Of a stretch of 6,756 nt of DNA, positions 1 through 6,235 are shown in pieces. Each line of letters begins with the position of its first letter. Position 1 is the stretch's first letter. Made by a program: the position numbers and the translations under genes. Below the pieces are notes generated by a model. The model searched no databases, was not told the DNA's origin, and was given only the letters and a program-made list of their open reading frames with translations. This DNA is from Flavobacteriales bacterium (lineage in GTDB: Bacteria > Bacteroidota > Bacteroidia > Flavobacteriales > Parvicellaceae), in NCBI GenBank assembly GCA_014239715.1, contig JAAZYJ010000280.1:1-6756 (forward strand). Direction: 5' to 3'.

Positions 1-1684
1 GGGTTAGTTTTTTTTTTTTTTTTCGTTGTGGGATGAGATCAGCTCCTAACCTCTTCTTTCGGTTCTCCTCGTAATCGGAGTATGAGCCTTCGAAAAAATA
101 AACCTCCGAATCACCCTCAAACGCTAAAATATGGGTACAGATCCTATCCAAGAACCACCTGTCGTGCGAAATGACCACGGCACAGCCGGCAAAATTTTCT
201 ACACCTTCCTCAAGTGCCCGTAATGTATTTACGTCAATATCATTTGTTGGCTCATCAAGAAGAAGCACATTTGCTTCTGTTTTGAGCGTCATCGCCAGAT
301 GTAATCTATTTCTCTCTCCACCAGAAAGAACACCGACCTTTTTCTGCTGATCACTTCCTGAAAAGTTGAAACGAGACACATAAGCTCTTGAATTAATTGA
401 CTTGCCTCCAATTTCTATGGCTTCATGCCCTCCTGAAATCACTTCGTAGATCGATTTATCCGGATCAATGTCTTTATGGGTTTGATCGACATATCCGATC
501 ATAACCGTATCGCCAATATTGATTTGACCTTCGCTAGGCGTTTCCTCTCCCATTATCATCCTGAACAAGGTGGTTTTCCCCGCGCCGTTGGGACCAATTA
601 TTCCTACTATACCGGCAGGTGGCAAACTAAAATTCAAGCTATCAATTAAAACCCTGTCTCCAAATGATTTATTCAGACCTACTGCCTCAATTACCTTGTT
701 CCCCAACCTAGGTCCATTGGGAATCGGGATCTCGAGCTTCGCTTCTTTTTCCTGCGCATTCTGACTAGCAAGCTGTTCGTAATTTTTGAGTCTGGCCTTT
801 CCTTTTGCCTGCCTCCCTTTTGCCCCTTGCCTGACCCAATCCAGCTCCCTTTCAAGGGCTTTTTTTCTTTTGCTCTCTTGTTTCTCTTCCTGCGCCAGTC
901 TTTTTGCCTTCTGTTCCAGCCATGATGAATAATTCCCTTTCCATGGTATACCCTGACCTCTGTCCAATTCAAGGATCCACCCAGCTACATTATCAAGGAA
1001 ATATCGATCGTGGGTCACGGCAATTACAGTTCCCGAATATTGCTGAAGATGCTGCTCCAACCAATGTACGGATTCAGCGTCAAGGTGGTTTGTCGGTTCA
1101 TCTAACAGAAGAACATCAGGTTGTTTCAAAAGCAATCTACACAAAGCGACACGTCTTCTTTCTCCACCGGATAAATTCTTGATCGACGTATCTCCCTCAG
1201 GCGTCCGCAAAGCATCCATGGCCAGTTCCAGTTTAGAATCCAGATCCCAGGCATCGAGTTGATCGATCCTTTCCTGAACTTTCCCTTGCCTTTCAATAAG
1301 GTCGTTCATTTTATCAGGATCGTTCATGATCTCTTCGTCCATGAACTGCTGATTGATCTCTTCGTATTCGGCCAATACGTCAACAGTTTGCTGAACTCCT
1401 TCCTGAACAATTTCTTTAACCGTTTTGGAATCATCAAGTTTCGGCTCTTGTGGCAGGTATCCAACCGTATAGCCTTCAGAAAAAACCACATCACCCTGAA
1501 AGTTCTTGTCCTCCCCGGCAATAATTCTCATCACGGTCGATTTCCCGGCTCCATTTAAACCCAGAATCCCAATTTTTGCCCCATAAAAAAAAGACAAATG
1601 GATGTTCTTAATAATTTGTTTCCCTTGAGGCGTGTTCTTACTTACACCCACCATTGAGAAGATTATTTTCTTATCATCTGACAT
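1..1684 (-). CDS. ettA: Energy-dependent translational throttle protein EttA (ABC-F ATPase), 3' end cut by the window edge
   Basis: This is a cytoplasmic ABC-F ATPase. In E. coli EttA binds the ribosomal E site and couples the ATP/ADP state to entry into elongation. Reading from ATG at 1684 gives 561 codons with no stop, about full family length, so only a few residues are missing. The first ABC domain has Walker A GLNGAGKST (42-50), signature LSGGE (171-175), Walker B ending DEPTNHLD (195-202) with catalytic E196, and switch H225. An insertion at about 95-140 matches the EttA arm. The linker at about 241-327, with GIPWKGNYSSWLEQK and a Lys/Arg-rich helix, matches the P-site tRNA interaction motif. 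The second domain has GPNGAGKTT (364-372), LSGGE (453-457), DEPTNDID (477-484) with E478, and H507. Near-identity to E. coli EttA around these motifs separates it from Uup and other ABC-Fs. Oddity: residues 555-559 are five lysines encoded by a 16-A tract, where relatives typically have R-I-K-Y-K-K. It is divergent from the next gene and has its own promoter. Confidence 0.97.
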   Translation of the reverse strand, partial: MSDDKKIIFSMVGVSKNTPQGKQIIKNIHLSFFYGAKIGILGLNGAGKSTVMRIIAGEDKNFQGDVVFSEGYTVGYLPQEPKLDDSKTVKEIVQEGVQQTVDVLAEYEEINQQFMDEEIMNDPDKMNDLIERQGKVQERIDQLDAWDLDSKLELAMDALRTPEGDTSIKNLSGGERRRVALCRLLLKQPDVLLLDEPTNHLDAESVHWLEQHLQQYSGTVIAVTHDRYFLDNVAGWILELDRGQGIPWKGNYSSWLEQKAKRLAQEEKQESKRKKALERELDWVRQGAKGRQAKGKARLKNYEQLASQNAQEKEAKLEIPIPNGPRLGNKVIEAVGLNKSFGDRVLIDSLNFSLPPAGIVGIIGPNGAGKTTLFRMIMGEETPSEGQINIGDTVMIGYVDQTHKDIDPDKSIYEVISGGHEAIEIGGKSINSRAYVSRFNFSGSDQQKKVGVLSGGERNRLHLAMTLKTEANVLLLDEPTNDIDVNTLRALEEGVENFAGCAVVISHDRWFLDRICTHILAFEGDSEVYFFEGSYSDYEENRKKRLGADLIPQRKKKKKLT

Positions 1685-1824
1685 AGTACCCAATTAAATT
1701 TCTTCCTCACCTCGACTTTGTAAATGTACAATCAACAATTCCATACAAGGCGGAAACGAATATACTTTCTTTCTTCAAAAAAATACATTTATCAACAAAT
1801 TTAGCTATCCTAAAGCGGCAACAA
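1685..1824 (-). promoter_or_regulatory. ettA promoter and leader
   Basis: On the minus strand a TAAATTTG box (1803-1796) fits the Bacteroidota -7 consensus TAnnTTTG. It is preceded by TTG (1824-1822) with an 18-nt spacer, matching the -33 element. Transcription would start near 1790, leaving a leader of about 105 nt before the ettA ATG. No Shine-Dalgarno sequence sits at the usual distance from that ATG. The leader contains two short overlapping reading frames on the same strand: ATG at 1788 to TGA at 1732 (18 codons) and ATG at 1744 to TAA at 1694 (16 codons, ending in G-E-E-E-I). The second stops 9 nt before the ettA start codon. Whether they are translated is unknown, and frames this short often occur by chance. 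The assignment rests on consensus matching only. Confidence 0.55.
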
Positions 1825-1860
1825 TTTGAACTTAGGCGCGATATTTTCTTTGGAATACTC

Positions 1861-1889
1861 TTTGCTTTAATTCCTGTACATTAACTTTG
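1861..1889 (+). promoter_or_regulatory. Bacteroidota-type promoter for the DUF4476-DUF423 unit
   Basis: TTTG (1861-1864), a 17-nt spacer and TAACTTTG (1882-1889) match the -33/-7 consensus exactly. The expected transcription start is around 1894-1896, only a few nucleotides before the TTG start codon at 1900, so the mRNA would be nearly leaderless. The promoter faces away from the ettA promoter at 1796-1824; the two share a 215-bp intergenic region. This is a consensus match without experimental support. Confidence 0.65.
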
Positions 1890-1899
1890 CTCTATTACT

Positions 1900-2709
1900 T
1901 TGAAACGCACGATCACATACTTGATTTTGTTCTATTCAATCGGATTATCTGCCCAATCCAATCTTGGCATAAAGAACTTTACCGGTGATACGTTTCGAGT
2001 AGTTATCGACAGCCAATTGGTCTCAACAAACTTTGACGATGAGTTCAAAATATTCAAGATAAGCAATGGTCCTCATACGCTTGAGACTCAAATGACCAAT
2101 GGTCAATCATTAAAAAAAGCCATTTACCTTAAAAAAGATGTCGAGCATTGGTTTGAGCTTAAAGTGGATTCGAGCAGGACAAAGATTGCATTTTACAATA
2201 CATTTCCGGTTGAACAAACTGACACGGTCAAAAGTAACAGGACAATTATCTATTGGAACAATCATTCTCAATTATTGAATGACTCACTCACAAGAACTGC
2301 TCAACCAGACAGCTCTCAGGCAACTAAAAGAGAAGATTCATCCTGGCTCGAGACAGACTCCGTAACTATGGACAGCATCTCAAAATTACAGGCTGAGAAC
2401 ATATATCGCGGAAAGAAGGGTTGTGACAATCCCACCCCGGGTTTTGCTACTAAATATGACTTTTTGAGTCAGGAAGAATTTAACAGTAAAAGAATGGAAA
2501 GGGTACGTTCAGAATTTACCGGCACTTGCTTAAGGGTTAAAGAGTTAGAGGAAATTCTATCGTTGTTCGAATTTGAAGATCACAAGCTGGAAATTATCCA
2601 GACTTTGTACCATAGCATTTATGATATAGACAACGTCATTACTCTAGAATCTCAATTTCAACTGAGCCGTCAAAAAGAAAAATTCCATTCACTTTTCGAG
2701 TTACGATGA
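1900..2709 (+). CDS. Secreted DUF4476 domain-containing protein, TTG start
   Basis: This is an exported protein of unknown function. Residues 1-19 form a signal peptide (MKRT basic start, hydrophobic core, cleavage after S-A-Q). Residues 21-90 form a probable small beta-domain seen at the front of related Bacteroidota proteins. Residues 105-165 are a Ser/Thr/Asp-rich linker. Residues 173-268 resemble the DUF4476 helical domain, with the recognisable core C-L-R-V-K-E-L-E-E-I-L-S-L-F-E-F-E-D-H-K-L. Cysteines C175 and C210 could form a disulfide after export. The start is TTG at 1900: an in-frame TAA lies at 1882-1884, the next in-frame ATG is codon 65 and would remove the signal peptide, and only ATT at 1894 is a rarer alternative. 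The stop overlaps the next ATG by 4 nt (ATGA), suggesting translational coupling to the DUF423 gene. The domain assignment is from memory of the family pattern; no biochemical role can be inferred. Confidence 0.85.
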   Translation: MKRTITYLILFYSIGLSAQSNLGIKNFTGDTFRVVIDSQLVSTNFDDEFKIFKISNGPHTLETQMTNGQSLKKAIYLKKDVEHWFELKVDSSRTKIAFYNTFPVEQTDTVKSNRTIIYWNNHSQLLNDSLTRTAQPDSSQATKREDSSWLETDSVTMDSISKLQAENIYRGKKGCDNPTPGFATKYDFLSQEEFNSKRMERVRSEFTGTCLRVKELEEILSLFEFEDHKLEIIQTLYHSIYDIDNVITLESQFQLSRQKEKFHSLFELR

Positions 2710-3101
2710 ATATTAAGACGATTTTAATAGGGGCTTCATTGTTTATAATAATTGGAATCTGCCTTGGTGCCCTGGGAGCACACAGTATCCAACCCTTGAT
2801 TAGTTCAAGCGAGCTTGATAGCTTCCGAACAGGTGTAGATTACCAACTTTACCATGGCCTTAGTATTTTGGTACTTGTACTACTCTCTGATCGGTTTAAC
2901 ATTAAATTTCTCTGGTCTATCAGATTGATGTTCATCGGAGTTATCTTATTCTCTGGTTCAATATACTTATTGTCTTTGAAAACAATTCTCGGTATTGAAT
3001 CGTGGGTGCCTGCATTAGGTCCGGTCACCCCTGTTGGTGGTATGATTTTAATCTCCTCCTGGATATCCGTATTGGTGATCTCCTTCAAACTGGGGAAATA
3101 G
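2706..3101 (+). CDS. DUF423 family inner-membrane protein (YgdD-like)
   Basis: A 131-residue integral membrane protein of the DUF423 family, the family of E. coli YgdD; the biochemical function is not established. Four hydrophobic segments are visible at about 4-28, 47-61, 70-91 and 108-128. The family hallmarks are all present: GALGAH (21-26) at the end of helix 1, a YQLYH motif (46-50) opening helix 2, FSGSIYLL (82-89) in helix 3 and LGPVTPVGG (104-112) before helix 4. Length is normal for the family. The ATG overlaps the stop of the upstream DUF4476 gene (ATGA, 2706-2709), so it is probably co-transcribed and translationally coupled to it. No intrinsic terminator is visible between its stop and pckA, so some read-through into pckA is possible. 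Confidence 0.93.
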   Translation: MNIKTILIGASLFIIIGICLGALGAHSIQPLISSSELDSFRTGVDYQLYHGLSILVLVLLSDRFNIKFLWSIRLMFIGVILFSGSIYLLSLKTILGIESWVPALGPVTPVGGMILISSWISVLVISFKLGK

Positions 3102-3155
3102 ACTTGTTTACATTTTTCAACATCTTACATAAAGTGTGGATAATTCCATCAAATC

Positions 3156-3189
3156 ATCTTTTGTGTACAATAAGATTGTTGTAAGTTTG
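3156..3189 (+). promoter_or_regulatory. pckA promoter with overlapping imperfect palindrome (possible operator)
   Basis: TTTG (3160-3163), an 18-nt spacer and TAAGTTTG (3182-3189) match the Bacteroidota promoter consensus. The expected transcription start is around 3195, giving a leader of about 20-25 nt before the ATG at 3219. An imperfect inverted repeat covers the -33 box and part of the spacer: ATCTT-TTGT (3156-3164) and ACAA-T-AAGAT (3167-3176), with a single unpaired T. A second overlapping repeat, ACAAT-AAG-ATTGT, spans 3167-3179. A repressor bound here would block the promoter. The operator reading is inference. Confidence 0.6.
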
Positions 3190-3218
3190 TTATCAGATTA
3201 ACATGTAAAAAAATCTTG

Positions 3219-4832
3219 ATGAATGAATTTGGATTAAAGTCCAAAGATGCAGACCTAAAAGCTCTTGGACTGGGCAATGTAGCAAATGCTTTCTGGAATT
3301 TACCTCCCGCACAACTTGTTGAAGAATCGTTAATACTAGGAATGGGAGAACTGGCTTCTTCGGGTGCACTGGCAATTTACACGGGGGAGTTTACAGGTAG
3401 ATCACCGAAGGATCGCTTTATTGTGGAAGACGAAATAACCAAAGACACTGTTTGGTGGGGGAACATTAATATTAAGTTTGATAGTCAAAAGTTCGATCTA
3501 CTATACGGAAAAATTTGTGCTTACCTGTCAAATCGAGACGTATATGTGAGAGACGCTTATGCCTGTGCCGATGAAAACTATAGATTGAATCTTAGAGTTG
3601 TTACAGAATATCCATGGTCCAATCAGTTCGCATCGAACATGTTTATGCGGCCTTCTCCCGAAGAAATTGAAACCTTTAACCCTGAGTGGAATATCATATG
3701 TGCTCCTGGTTTTCATGCTGTTCCTGAGGTAGACGGCACAAGACAACATAATTTTGCGATCATCAACTTTACTCAAAAGAAGATCATTATTGGAGGAACC
3801 GGATATACCGGAGAGATCAAAAAAGGTATATTCTCAGTATTGAATTACTTACTTCCTCAAGACAAAGATGTGCTCTCGATGCACTGTTCAGCCAACATCG
3901 GTGAGGATGGAGACACAGCAGTATTTTTCGGATTGTCAGGAACAGGAAAAACCACATTGTCGGCAGACCCAAACAGGAAGTTGATCGGAGATGATGAACA
4001 CGGATGGGCAGGCAATTCTGTTTTCAACTTTGAAGGTGGATGTTACGCAAAATGCATCGATTTAAGTCAAGAAAAAGAACCCCAGATCTGGGATGCAATT
4101 AAATTTGGCGCCATACTGGAGAACACCAACTTTATTTCAGGCACTTCAGATGTTGATTTTGAAGACTGCTCGAAAACACAGAATACCAGGGTAAGCTATC
4201 CTATTCACCATATTGATAATATTGCTGAAGGCAGCAAAGGAACAACTCCAAAAAACATTTTCTTTTTGACCGCCGACGCGTTTGGAGTATTGCCTCCGAT
4301 TTCAAAATTGGATAAAGGTCAGGCGATGTATCACTTCATATCAGGTTATACCGCTAAAGTAGCAGGTACTGAAGAGGGGATCAATGAGCCGGTAACGGCT
4401 TTCTCTGCTTGTTTTGGCGCACCTTTTTTACCACTTCACCCAACAAAGTATGCAGAAATGTTAGGTAAGAAGATCGTTGAGAATAATGTCAATGTTTGGC
4501 TGATCAACACTGGGTGGACCGGGGGTCCATATGGCGTTGGTAGCAGGATGAAACTGAAATACACAAGAGCTATGATCACAGCTGCTCTTACCGGTCAATT
4601 GGACGAGGTGAATTTTAGTACACATGAAGTATTCGGATTAGCAATGCCGACTGAATGTCCGGAAGTTCCGGCTGAAGTATTGAGCCCAAAAAATACTTGG
4701 TCAGATAAAGCTGCATACGATGTCAAAGCAAACCAGCTGGCTGAAGAGTTCATCAACAATTTCGAGCAATTCAGGTCACATTCAAATGATGAAATACTTG
4801 GTGCTGCTCCTAAAGTATCGGCAACAGCATGA
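3219..4832 (+). CDS. pckA: Phosphoenolpyruvate carboxykinase (ATP)
   Basis: This cytoplasmic enzyme catalyses oxaloacetate + ATP to PEP + CO2 + ADP (EC 4.1.1.49), the entry step of gluconeogenesis; in some fermenting bacteria it runs in reverse to fix CO2. The 537-residue length is normal. Visible motifs are GRSPKDRF (60-67, substrate-binding Arg), GYTGEIKKG (195-203) with metal/substrate lysines K201-K202, SMHCSAN (220-226) with metal ligand H222, the P-loop GLSGTGKTT (238-246), the kinase-2 motif LIGDDEHGW (256-264) with metal ligand D258, and NTRVSYPI (322-329) with R324. Long blocks match E. coli PckA, which places it in the ATP-type rather than the GTP-type family. ATG at 3219 is chosen over the TTG immediately before it (3216): ATG is the stronger codon, the two differ by one residue, and an A-rich stretch precedes both. 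It has its own promoter and is closed by a strong terminator, so it is probably monocistronic. No catalytic residue appears missing. Confidence 0.99.
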   Translation: MNEFGLKSKDADLKALGLGNVANAFWNLPPAQLVEESLILGMGELASSGALAIYTGEFTGRSPKDRFIVEDEITKDTVWWGNINIKFDSQKFDLLYGKICAYLSNRDVYVRDAYACADENYRLNLRVVTEYPWSNQFASNMFMRPSPEEIETFNPEWNIICAPGFHAVPEVDGTRQHNFAIINFTQKKIIIGGTGYTGEIKKGIFSVLNYLLPQDKDVLSMHCSANIGEDGDTAVFFGLSGTGKTTLSADPNRKLIGDDEHGWAGNSVFNFEGGCYAKCIDLSQEKEPQIWDAIKFGAILENTNFISGTSDVDFEDCSKTQNTRVSYPIHHIDNIAEGSKGTTPKNIFFLTADAFGVLPPISKLDKGQAMYHFISGYTAKVAGTEEGINEPVTAFSACFGAPFLPLHPTKYAEMLGKKIVENNVNVWLINTGWTGGPYGVGSRMKLKYTRAMITAALTGQLDEVNFSTHEVFGLAMPTECPEVPAEVLSPKNTWSDKAAYDVKANQLAEEFINNFEQFRSHSNDEILGAAPKVSATA

Positions 4833-4857
4833 TTGTAATTTAACAAAAAGTAACAGG

Positions 4858-4888
4858 CCCGAATTGACAAGTTTGATTCGGGTTTTTT
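4858..4888 (+). terminator. Intrinsic terminator after pckA
   Basis: A 7-bp stem pairs CCCGAAT (4858-4864) with ATTCGGG (4876-4882) around an 11-nt loop. Two G-T wobble pairs could extend the stem inward. It is followed directly by six T (4883-4888), and another T-rich stretch comes soon after. It lies 25 nt after the pckA stop and separates pckA from the next gene. Confidence 0.87.
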
Positions 4889-4922
4889 ATTTTTAGAGCA
4901 ATTATTTGTTCCTTATTTATCC

Positions 4923-6218
4923 ATGAGTGTTATATCATTTAAACAACCTTTGAAAACCATGCCGAAAATTCCAGCTTTACTGCTATTGCTATTGCCTATA
5001 TTCTCTAACGCTCAAAATGAACAACCTGTCACAACTGAAGAAACCCAATCAGATTCAATACTGAACGGTGCTCCAAAAATATTTGTTGATTGTTTTTTCT
5101 GTGATGTCGAATACATGAAACAAAACATGCCTTTTTTCAATTATGTACGTGACCGAAAGTTCGCCGACTTGCATGTTATTGGCTTACGACAAAAGACCGG
5201 GTCTGGTGGATGGGAAGAGTCTTTTGAGTTCATCGGACAAAAGAGATTTGCAGAGATGACCGATACATTATCAACCGTCATCGGACCCAATGACACCCCG
5301 GATGAAAAACGAGAAGCAGAAATGAAGTTATTTATGATTGGAATGATGCGGTATGCTGCAAAAACACCTCTATCAAAATATTTTACAGTAGATTTTGACA
5401 AACCAATTGAACAAAAGAACATAACCGACATATGGAAGAACTGGGTCTTTGAAATAGGTGGCAATGGTTGGTTGGCAGGCAGTGATGTATCGACTAACAC
5501 ATCTCTTTGGGCTGACATCAATGTAGAGAAGGTAAGTCCGGAATTCAGGTTTGAATTCAACTTGTCAGGAGATTACATGGAATCGAAGCAACAGCTCAGT
5601 GATCAGACTTTTTCTTCAATTTTAAGAGGGCAGGATCTAAATACTGAAAGTGTCTGGAGCATTTCAAAACATGTTTCCTGGGGAGTGTTCGGGCACGCAA
5701 GAACCTCGATTTATAACAATTATGCATTGACCTACCATTTGATACCGGGCATTGAATACAACGTGTTTCCGTACTCAATATCAGCAAAACGCCAGCTAAG
5801 AGTCTCTTACCGAATCGGGGCCGGACAAAATTATTACAACGAAACTACCATTTTTGATAAGGACCAAGAGTTTGTTCCACACCACAGGATGCACATTGCT
5901 TACAGGATAAGAGAAAAATGGGGAAACATTAACATTGGACTAAATGGAAGTCAGTACCTACATAACACCAGACTCTATAGCGTTAGGGCCTTCGGAAGAT
6001 TAAACCTGCGTATTGCAAAAGGGCTCAATTTCAACGTTTCGGGTAGTTTCGGAATTACGCAAGATCAAATATCGTTGTCAAAAACAGGATTAAGCGATGA
6101 GCAAATTCTTACCGGGCAGGGTCAAAGAGCTACAAGTTATACGTTTCATAGTAGTATCGGTCTCAGCTATACTTTTGGCTCGATCTTCAATAGTGTGGTC
6201 AACCCTCGCTTCAGGTGA
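4923..6218 (+). CDS. Probable outer-membrane beta-barrel protein with conserved N-terminal region
   Basis: An exported protein of unassigned function. A signal peptide ends at about residue 30 (Leu-rich core, then S-N-A before Q31). Residues 52-152 are a conserved-looking segment with C57 and C60 (VDCFFCD), a NYVRDRKFADLHV motif (73-85) and IGQKRFAEMTDTL (104-116). I recall similar segments in uncharacterised Bacteroidota proteins but cannot name a domain. From about 171 to the end, alternating polar and hydrophobic stretches rich in aromatics (WKNWVFEIGGNGW, RFEFNLSGDYM, GIEYNVFPYS, NINIGLNGSQYL, SIGLSYTFGS) look like transmembrane beta-strands, ending in a NPRF-type C-terminus; a DUF481-like barrel is the nearest comparison. 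ATG at 4923 gives a longer basic n-region; ATG at 4959 (residue 13) leaves an equally good signal peptide and may be the true start. I found no convincing promoter in the 34 nt after the pckA terminator. rsmE follows after 17 nt. Confidence 0.8.
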   Translation: MSVISFKQPLKTMPKIPALLLLLLPIFSNAQNEQPVTTEETQSDSILNGAPKIFVDCFFCDVEYMKQNMPFFNYVRDRKFADLHVIGLRQKTGSGGWEESFEFIGQKRFAEMTDTLSTVIGPNDTPDEKREAEMKLFMIGMMRYAAKTPLSKYFTVDFDKPIEQKNITDIWKNWVFEIGGNGWLAGSDVSTNTSLWADINVEKVSPEFRFEFNLSGDYMESKQQLSDQTFSSILRGQDLNTESVWSISKHVSWGVFGHARTSIYNNYALTYHLIPGIEYNVFPYSISAKRQLRVSYRIGAGQNYYNETTIFDKDQEFVPHHRMHIAYRIREKWGNINIGLNGSQYLHNTRLYSVRAFGRLNLRIAKGLNFNVSGSFGITQDQISLSKTGLSDEQILTGQGQRATSYTFHSSIGLSYTFGSIFNSVVNPRFR

Positions 6219-6235
6219 TTTAGCTATCTTGCAGC

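Noticed and set aside
8..23. T-run on the plus strand as a terminator tail
   Set aside because: It is the complement of coding AAA codons in ettA, and no hairpin precedes it within the window.
691..1558. Open frames overlapping ettA (691-972 minus, 904-1182 plus, 1259-1558 plus)
   Set aside because: They are other-frame or antisense shadows of the strongly supported ettA reading frame, with low-complexity or unrecognisable products.
2849..3088. Minus-strand open frame within the DUF423 gene
   Set aside because: It is fully antisense to a gene with all family hallmarks.
4595..4870. Minus-strand open frame across the end of pckA and the terminator
   Set aside because: It is antisense to conserved PckA sequence and starts inside the terminator hairpin; no supporting motif.
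5141..5560. 139-residue minus-strand open frame antisense to the barrel gene
   Set aside because: The product has no recognisable motif, and the plus strand has a signal peptide and barrel-like pattern continuing through it.
6224..6231. TAGCTATCTTG as a -7 box for rsmE
   Set aside because: It lacks one T of the TAnnTTTG consensus and has no TTG at the right distance upstream.
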